A model generated the notes under the pieces. That model worked only from the letters and a program-made list of their open reading frames with translations, was not told where the DNA came from and did no database searches. Positions 55,323 through 64,000 of a stretch of 64,000 bases of DNA are shown here, one piece after another (within the stretch, counting starts at the first letter, position 1; each line of letters begins with the position of its first letter). Source of the DNA: Rheinheimera sp. 1928-s. Its GTDB lineage: Bacteria; Pseudomonadota; Gammaproteobacteria; Enterobacterales; Alteromonadaceae. The stretch lies in the NCBI RefSeq assembly GCF_029269265.1, contig NZ_JARIXP010000001.1:60398-124397 (forward strand), read 5' to 3'. Position numbers and translations under genes: made by a program.

Positions 55323-56113
55323 GGCGCCTCCTGTAACCAAAACGGCATACCAAGAACAGGTGTTGAAGGGCTGGCAAAATCTTGTTTAGGCATAGCCCCT
55401 GCTAAAAATGCAGAGCGGCCGGCAGATACTGCCTGTGAAAAAGCCTGAGCCATCACTACAGGATCTTTGGCTAAAGCCACGGCAGAATTCAGTAATACAC
55501 CATCAAAACCCATTTCCATCACCTGACAGGCGTGGCTGGGTAAACCTAAACCTGCATCCACTATTAAAGTGGCGTCCGGTAAACGTTCCCTTAAAGTCCG
55601 CAGCGCATAAGGGTTTAATACACCTAAACCTGAACCTATAGGCGCAGCCCAAGGCATCAGTACTTTGCAACCGAGTTCATACAACCTTTTGCAGAGCACT
55701 AAATCGTCAGTGCAATAAGGTAAGACCTCAAAGCCATCAGCCAGCAGTTGTTCGGCCGCTTGCAGCAACAAAATGGGATCGGGCTGCAGGTTGTAGTCAT
55801 CGCCTATCAGCTCCAGTTTTATCCAGTTGGTTTGGAATAACTCCCGCGACATCTGAGCCAAAGTCACAGCTTGTTGCACTGAATGGCAGCCCGCCGTATT
55901 GGGCAATAGCCTGAGTTTTAAATCGCGGATCAGTTGCCAGAACTGCTCACCCCCTTGTTGTTCAGGGGCTTGACGGCGAAGGCTTAAAGTCACTGCTTCG
56001 CAGCCACTTTGTTGCAGGGCTTGCTGCATCAAGGCCGGGTTTGGATAGAGGGCGCTGCCTAAAATCAGCCTGCTGCTAAGGGTTTCGCCGTAAATCTTAA
56101 ATTCGGGTTGCAT
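55319..56113 (-). CDS. thiG: Thiazole synthase
   Basis: The 264-residue TIM-barrel enzyme has the [20 protein letters not shown] start, [28 protein letters not shown] and [26 protein letters not shown], the phosphate-binding and end motifs of ThiG. It joins DXP, dehydroglycine and ThiS-borne sulfur into thiazole phosphate. It lies 2 bp after thiS. Confidence 0.92.
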   Translation of the reverse strand: MQPEFKIYGETLSSRLILGSALYPNPALMQQALQQSGCEAVTLSLRRQAPEQQGGEQFWQLIRDLKLRLLPNTAGCHSVQQAVTLAQMSRELFQTNWIKLELIGDDYNLQPDPILLLQAAEQLLADGFEVLPYCTDDLVLCKRLYELGCKVLMPWAAPIGSGLGVLNPYALRTLRERLPDATLIVDAGLGLPSHACQVMEMGFDGVLLNSAVALAKDPVVMAQAFSQAVSAGRSAFLAGAMPKQDFASPSTPVLGMPFWLQEAP

Positions 56114-56115
56114 AC

Positions 56116-56320
56116 TTAACCTCCAGCTATAGGGCTGACAATATCCAGCTCGTCACCGGCTTTAAGTTGTGTGTCTGAATACTGTGCTGCTGCAATAAAA
56201 CGGCCATTTAAAGCCACGGCAAAAGGGGCTTTAAAGCGTGGCAATAAATCGCTTAATTGACTGGAGTTTAAAGTTTCAGTTTTGCCATTCAGCCAGATAT
56301 TCACTGTTGTATCAGTCACT

Positions 56321-56328
<8 letters not shown>
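56116..56328 (-). CDS. thiS: Sulfur carrier protein
   Basis: About 70 residues from the ATG at 56328. Beta-grasp pattern ([20 protein letters not shown]) with the obligatory C-terminal Gly-Gly (SPIAGG), which is adenylated by ThiF and then thiocarboxylated. It overlaps the end of thiO by 8 bp. Confidence 0.92.
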
Positions 56329-59379
<3,051 letters not shown>

Positions 59380-59479
59380 TTAATTTTCAACAGAGCTTGG
59401 GAAAAGCGTGGACAGCCATCAACAGATGAGCCGAATGAGTGCGCCAACAGGCAGACGGATCACCGCCGCTATTAGCGCT

Positions 59480-59578
59480 CTTGTTTCCCTCCGCAGGTAT
59501 TATCCTGTTCAGGTTCCACGGATTCCGCCCAAGGGCGGTCTCAGCTGACAAACAAGGTTTGTGCAGCACTCCGACAAG
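59480..59578 (-). promoter_or_regulatory. TPP riboswitch (THI element) of the thiamine operon
   Basis: On the minus strand the conserved aptamer pieces appear in order: closing stem CTTGT with ACAAG, CGGAGTGC, CAGCTGAGA, a GC-rich hairpin, then ACCTGAACAGGATAATACC and GCGGAGGGA. When TPP binds it lowers thiC operon expression. It lies 127 bp upstream of the thiC start; the mechanism (translation or termination) was not resolved. Confidence 0.95.
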
Positions 59579-59822
59579 CTAAGTGCGGCCAGCATAAACA
59601 GCTTTTTTCCAGGCGGCAAGGGGAAATTGGTAGGTGCCTTGTTTCGGACTTGAGTGTTCTATGGGCTAATTTGTGGCAATCACCAGCTTAAATTTCCCCC
59701 AAAAGCGGATAAAAAATTGTAGGGGGCGGGTTTATCCCGACCCGATTAGGGTCTAGTTTTACGCTGTTCTCCACGATTTATTTTATGGAGAGAGGATCTC
59801 GTAGCTTAGTATTACCAATCAA

Positions 59823-61202
59823 TCACTTAACCTTATGATTCTTGAGCTTGGCAACTTGTGGCTGATTGCTCAGGAAATTGTAAAAATCCATTTGCTGTTG
59901 CTCAGTGCCAATGTGCTTTATGTAGAAATAGCTCAGAGTATCTTTAAAATAAAACCCATGGTCTTTCATTGGTATGACTTCGTATTTTGGGCCATCGTTT
60001 CGCTGGTAAATAAATGCACCATTTACATAATCCAATGTCCTGACGACTTGCTCCTCTAAGTGGTATTGGCCAAGATACTGCTGAGTATTTTGTGCTGACA
60101 CATCAACAGCGCTGTAGTCAGGAAGCGGAAACGAAAGGAGGTTTGCTGCCAGTTTGCCTGCAACTGTTGCTGGAGGGATCCAGCTTCCGCCATTAATGCC
60201 GTCACTGTTGCTTAACACCACTATGTATGTGTCTTGTTCAGGCAAAAAAATGCTGTGGCTCGAATAACCCATAGTTGAACCACTCATTGTAATAGCCGCT
60301 GTATTTCCAATCTGCGATAAGGAATAGTTAAAAGTACCATCAGTTTGCGATTTATCGTTTAAGGTAATGCGGCTTAGAAATAGATTGAGGTAATGGCTAT
60401 TAAGCAGTTGCTTGTGCATCAGGGCTTGGGTAAAACGATACAAATCCTTGGTGTTCGAGACAATATCTGCTGCACCATATGCCCAGTTCAGATTTAAAAA
60501 ATCATGCTGGCGAGGGGTTGTGTCAGCAAACGTATAGCCAGTCACTTTATTGTGAATTACAGCAAAAGAGGCCTGGTATGTATGGGTCATACCCAATGGT
60601 TTGAAAATACGCGCTGATAAAAATTCACTGTAGCTCTGACCTGTCACTTTTTCGATGACGTACGCCAGCATACTGTAGCCAACATTGCTGTATTGGACCC
60701 TGTCGCCTGCCGGATAGTGCCAGTTATTATTTTTAAATAGGGTAATAAGTTGTGCTAATGAAATGCTCTCCTGCACACGGGTAGCTAAAAACTCGGGTTC
60801 ATTGATTGGGTCAACCAATCCAGAGGTATGAGCGAGCAGGTGGCCTATCGTAACTTTGCCTTTAGTGGTGTTGATCTCCGGGATATAGAGAGAAATATCA
60901 TCATCCAGAGAGAGCTTATTTTCCTGTGCCAGTAAGAGTACAGCAACAGCTGTGAACTGTTTGGTCAGAGAGCCAATTTCGAAAAGATGCTGGTTGTTCA
61001 TAGGTACAGATAATTCGATACTGGCGTTTCCCACAGCGGCTTCACAGAGTTCTTTTCCATTCGTTGCAACAAGAGCAGAAAATCCTATAGAGTTTTTAGT
61101 CGTAAACTGTTCCAGCTGCTTTTTAAGACTCGTGTTGCTGCAAGCCCCTGCGTGAAAAGTGATGGCCAAACCAAAGACCAATGCAAGTGTGTTTATTCTC
61201 AT
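59823..61202 (-). CDS. Exported serine hydrolase, beta-lactamase fold
   Basis: The 459-residue protein has a signal peptide (about 1-20), S-x2-K (SLTK, Ser78-Lys81), Tyr-x-Asn (YSN in VQYSNVGY) and a C-terminal extra domain of about 100 residues. It belongs to the penicillin-binding-protein-like hydrolases; the substrate is unknown. Cys21 after GA could make it a lipoprotein, but the lipobox is weak. It is divergent from the CadC-like regulator at 61341, which may control it. Confidence 0.85.
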   Translation of the reverse strand: MRINTLALVFGLAITFHAGACSNTSLKKQLEQFTTKNSIGFSALVATNGKELCEAAVGNASIELSVPMNNQHLFEIGSLTKQFTAVAVLLLAQENKLSLDDDISLYIPEINTTKGKVTIGHLLAHTSGLVDPINEPEFLATRVQESISLAQLITLFKNNNWHYPAGDRVQYSNVGYSMLAYVIEKVTGQSYSEFLSARIFKPLGMTHTYQASFAVIHNKVTGYTFADTTPRQHDFLNLNWAYGAADIVSNTKDLYRFTQALMHKQLLNSHYLNLFLSRITLNDKSQTDGTFNYSLSQIGNTAAITMSGSTMGYSSHSIFLPEQDTYIVVLSNSDGINGGSWIPPATVAGKLAANLLSFPLPDYSAVDVSAQNTQQYLGQYHLEEQVVRTLDYVNGAFIYQRNDGPKYEVIPMKDHGFYFKDTLSYFYIKHIGTEQQQMDFYNFLSNQPQVAKLKNHKVK

Positions 61203-61340
61203 GGCATTTCCTTTTTATCAGATAATTTTGGTACATTTGAAAACCGGATAAATTAGAAATTGAATTGCTTCAAAAACCGATGGAGAAGTAACGATTTTTC
61301 TCTGATGAAGTTCTGATGTTTATGCCAATAAGGATGTTAC

Positions 61341-63290
61341 TTGCTTAAGCAGTTTAAATTGAACGATATCCGGGTGGATGTAGATCGTTGTTTTATTACG
61401 AGGGGACAAGAGTCTGTGACTGTTGAACCCAGAACAATGGACGTTTTGGCCTATCTGGCGGCCCATCCCAAACAAGTGGTATCACAAGAATCGTTGTTTG
61501 AAGAGCTGTGGCCTAACACAGTTTTTAGTCCGGGATCTGTTCAGCGTAGTATTGCTCAACTTAGAAAAGCTTTGGGAGACGAAGCAAAAACACCTGTTTA
61601 CATCCATACTCATACCAAGCGGGGCTATAGTTTAGAGGTTGAGCCATTAGCCATTACAACACAAGCCAACCATTGGCGCTGGTGGCTGTTTTCTTGTTTG
61701 CTTGCTCTGTTTGTCATGATCTGGGGTTTCTGGCCAGACACAAAGGCTCATATCTCATTTTCAGGCAAACTACAGCCAATCACCTCATCTTCTTATTATG
61801 ATTTTATGCCCCTTTATTCAGCTGACGGCTCCGCTCTGGCATTTATCCGACAAACAGGAGCTTCAAATCAAATCGTGGTCAAAGATCTGCATTCTTCCGA
61901 TGAAAAGATCATTTTGTCCGGGTCTGACGATTACCAATCGATCACCTGGGACCAATCAAATAGCAGCTTTTACATTATTGTCCGAGCTGCTGCTGGTGAT
62001 TGGGTGGGCAAGATTTCCCGCCATGGTGGGCCCTTAGATCGGCTGTTTAGCGTCGATGAGCAAGGCGGTCTCTGGCGACTGGATGCAGATAAGAGCGGGC
62101 TTTATTACATGCTGGCGACTGTACCAATAAATGGCCGCCCAGTGACTCGTTTAAAGCACTTTAATGAGCAGACTAAAATTCACACTGACTTGCTGCTGAG
62201 TAGCAACGAATTTACACCTTACCGCATCGCTTTATCTCCCGATACGACAGTGATTGCACTGGCAGGCGAGAATGCCAGCAACGATGTGGAATTAAGGTCA
62301 TTTCACATCAAGACGGCTGAGTTGTCGCAGCCTTTCGCTAAGCTTCCACTAGGTTTTACCGAGATAAACTGGCATCCCAACAACCAGTCACTGCTGGTTC
62401 ACCATTTAAACGAACTTTTTATTATGGGGTTAGATGGCAGCCGGAGCGATATCCCATATTTCAGCTATCAACGGATTTTTAACCCGTCTTTCAGTCCTGC
62501 TGGCGATAAAATTGTGCTGTCGCTTAGCCGATACGATACTGATTTAATTGAGGTCGGACGTCGTGATTTTATCGACAAAATCGTCGATTCAGCGGGCGAA
62601 GATCATCTTGCTAGATATTCGCCATCAGGCCGTGAGATTGCTTTTGTATCCTCAAGAACAGGCAGGTCGCAGCTGTTCCTTTATCGGGATGGGCAGCAAA
62701 AACTCATTTTTGATAACTCAGAAAACCAACCGATATACCGTGCGCCGGTATGGTCAAAAGATGGAAATCGTATTGCATTCTCTTTTGGAAAAATTCTGTA
62801 TATCTACTCTATCGAAGATCAAACCACAGTCGCTCATAAAATGCCTGCTGAATTCACTGCTGTTCTTGACTGGTATAGCGACAAAGACAAGTTGCTAATA
62901 GCCACAAAACGTAGCGGAAGTTCATATTTTGAGCGATACCAGCTGAGTAAAAGAGTCACAATCCGACTAGCAGAAACCGGTGTTAATTTTTCTGCACGAC
63001 TCGATCAAGACGATAAACTGCTTTATCGGACTGAAGAGTTCTTATTTTGGGGGGAGCGTAAGTTCAGTTTGCAAAGCCTACCTCCGATGACCGGTGCGGT
63101 AGTGCCTGTGAAAGGTGGGGTTTTGTTTCAATCGCAAAGAGACTTGTATCAATTTGACGGTGTCAGCGCGATCAAGTTATCTGAAACGCTGCCGGATTTG
63201 GTGTCTGAGTTGATTGACGCCTATTCAACCCAACAAATGTTGTTCTGTTCGCAGCCAGAGGAGAATGCTGACATAGTTCTGCTGGAGTGA
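61341..63290 (+). CDS. CadC/ToxR-like membrane transcription regulator with TolB-like beta-propeller
   Basis: The 649-residue protein has an N-terminal OmpR-type winged helix (about 1-100, VEPRTMDVLAYLAAHPKQVVS, YIHTHTKRGYSL). One membrane helix follows (about 113-130). The periplasmic part holds PD40/WD40-like repeats (SPDTTVIALAG, SPAGDKIVLSLS, SPSGREIAFVSS). The start is TTG at 61341 with AAGGA upstream; no in-frame ATG fits better. It probably senses an envelope signal and may act on the divergent hydrolase gene. Confidence 0.8.
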   Translation: MLKQFKLNDIRVDVDRCFITRGQESVTVEPRTMDVLAYLAAHPKQVVSQESLFEELWPNTVFSPGSVQRSIAQLRKALGDEAKTPVYIHTHTKRGYSLEVEPLAITTQANHWRWWLFSCLLALFVMIWGFWPDTKAHISFSGKLQPITSSSYYDFMPLYSADGSALAFIRQTGASNQIVVKDLHSSDEKIILSGSDDYQSITWDQSNSSFYIIVRAAAGDWVGKISRHGGPLDRLFSVDEQGGLWRLDADKSGLYYMLATVPINGRPVTRLKHFNEQTKIHTDLLLSSNEFTPYRIALSPDTTVIALAGENASNDVELRSFHIKTAELSQPFAKLPLGFTEINWHPNNQSLLVHHLNELFIMGLDGSRSDIPYFSYQRIFNPSFSPAGDKIVLSLSRYDTDLIEVGRRDFIDKIVDSAGEDHLARYSPSGREIAFVSSRTGRSQLFLYRDGQQKLIFDNSENQPIYRAPVWSKDGNRIAFSFGKILYIYSIEDQTTVAHKMPAEFTAVLDWYSDKDKLLIATKRSGSSYFERYQLSKRVTIRLAETGVNFSARLDQDDKLLYRTEEFLFWGERKFSLQSLPPMTGAVVPVKGGVLFQSQRDLYQFDGVSAIKLSETLPDLVSELIDAYSTQQMLFCSQPEENADIVLLE

Positions 63291-63418
63291 ATGTGCAGCT
63301 GTAGCTTTCTGTTATGCTAACGGAATGTCATATGACATTGTGGGTCAGCTGAAAACAACAGGTTTTCTGTGGTCGTTGCTGCGGATAAAACATAGATCTT
63401 CCAGCTCAGAGGCAAAGC

Positions 63419-63695
63419 TCAGAGCTTATTCGCTTTAATCGAAAGCTCAAAACCGCAGGCATGGGCGTACTTAACCAGCGTAGACCAGTTAGGGTCGGAG
63501 TTACCTTTTTCTAAACGGCTGCTATTACTCTTCGGAGTCCGTATTTTCACCCAACGTGTTTTGAGCGCTTCCGACTTGAAGGGGCACTGATAACTGTTGA
63601 TCGATAAAACGAAACTCAGCCTCCAACAGCTGATATTCAGCTTTCACTTCAGGGTTATCTAAAGCTTGTTGTTTTAATTTTTGCAGACTCATCAT
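63419..63695 (-). pseudogene. Decayed Xre-type (HigA-like) antitoxin
   Basis: The minus-strand ATG at 63695 opens MMSLQKLKQQALDNPEVKAEY, the usual start of HigA-like Xre antitoxins, but reaches a stop after 57 codons. Another frame then gives SSRLEKGNSDPNWSTLVKY and CGFELSIKANKL, the usual end. The middle of the helix-turn-helix is lost or scrambled. No toxin gene remains beside it. Confidence 0.7.
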
Positions 63696-63802
63696 TATTA
63701 AAACCTCGTTTTGCCTTCCCTGTTATTTTAGCTAAGCCACAAGAAGATCCCGCCAAATTATGCTAATTTGCCTGCGGTGTGCCATTTTGAAAAGACTTGC
63801 CT

Positions 63803-64000
63803 GTGGACAGACGTCAGTTTTTAATCCTAAGCGGCGGTGCTGCTGTAACAACAGTCTCTGGTTGCCAGTTCAGCCCGACCGTAGCTTTGCCAGAAGCTAC
63901 TGACTGGCAGCAACTCAAAGCTAATTTTTCCGGCCAGTTATTGTTTCCGGCAGATGCTGGTTTTAATCGTTTTTATAAAGCGGCCAATTCCCGTTACGAC
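63803..64000 (+). CDS. FAD-linked oxidase, N-terminal fragment (cut by window edge)
   Basis: The frame is open to the window end. It begins at a GTG (63803) with a twin-arginine-type signal (DRRQFLILSGGAAVTTVSGC), then WQQLKANFSGQLLFPADAGF and NRFYKAANSRYD, the start of berberine-bridge-type FAD oxidases. Only about 66 residues are present. The start codon is uncertain. Confidence 0.65.
   Translation, partial: MDRRQFLILSGGAAVTTVSGCQFSPTVALPEATDWQQLKANFSGQLLFPADAGFNRFYKAANSRYD

Overview
The window reads as a chromosomal segment of a gammaproteobacterium, most like Rheinheimera or a related Alteromonadales/Chromatiaceae genus. That placement is an inference from gene content (WaaA-KdkA, the thiC-thiO-thiS-thiG-thiDE-thiF order, AT-leaning gammaproteobacterial codon use), not from a marker gene. 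The core genome is interrupted by one large mobile element. No rRNA, tRNA or CRISPR array was seen.

Region 1 (1-2213): the end of an LPS inner-core gene (KDO transferase C-terminus fused to KDO kinase), then yhiN (HI0933-type flavoprotein).

Region 2 (2214-33910): a Tn7-like transposon of about 31.7 kb inserted at the stop codon of yhiN. Its two 27-bp ends are inverted copies matching at 22 positions. They carry GAAGACA-type repeats and are flanked on both sides by TAGC. Transposition genes sit at the distal end: tnsA, tnsB, tnsC, a frameshifted tniQ and an intact tnsD/tniQ. The other 23 kb is mostly a defence island. It holds a small tyrosine phosphatase; a KAP ATPase whose N-terminus copies the N-domain of initiation factor IF-2; a 'mobile mystery' A/B (Xre/Fic) pair; a type II CBASS operon (CD-NTase, Cap2, Cap3, long HNH-SAVED Cap5); a divergent WYL regulator of CapW/BrxR type; a type I restriction-modification operon (hsdM, hsdS, hsdR plus an unknown nuclease-like gene); a DUF4365 gene and an HNH-like gene separated by an attC-like hairpin; and an HsdM/half-HsdS pair in which the methylase motifs are destroyed. 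That last pair is divergent from tnsA, and the shared promoter region holds two CCCACT-N5-AGTGGG palindromes. It is the most intriguing unexplained arrangement here: perhaps a methylase-derived DNA-binding regulator or targeting module of the transposon.

Region 3 (33911-51190): ordinary chromosomal genes: periplasmic cupin, thioredoxin-reductase-like flavoprotein with an Rrf2 regulator, BON-domain protein, sigma-54 activator with a Glu in place of the receiver phospho-acceptor Asp, small stress-type envelope proteins (lipoprotein, DUF1328), SNF2/SWIM helicase, serine hydrolase, secreted lipase with a membrane partner, Yip1 protein, rhodanese, chemoreceptor, SDR.

Region 4 (51193-52880): a two-gene AT-richer insert encoding a HipA-like kinase and an unknown partner.

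Region 5 (52990-59578): the thiamine operon on the minus strand, led by a TPP riboswitch. ThiC makes the pyrimidine; ThiO, ThiS, ThiG and ThiF make the thiazole; the ThiD-ThiE fusion phosphorylates HMP and couples the halves.

Region 6 (59823-64000): serine hydrolase, a divergent CadC-like membrane regulator with a beta-propeller, a decayed Xre antitoxin pseudogene, and the start of an FAD-linked oxidase cut by the window edge.
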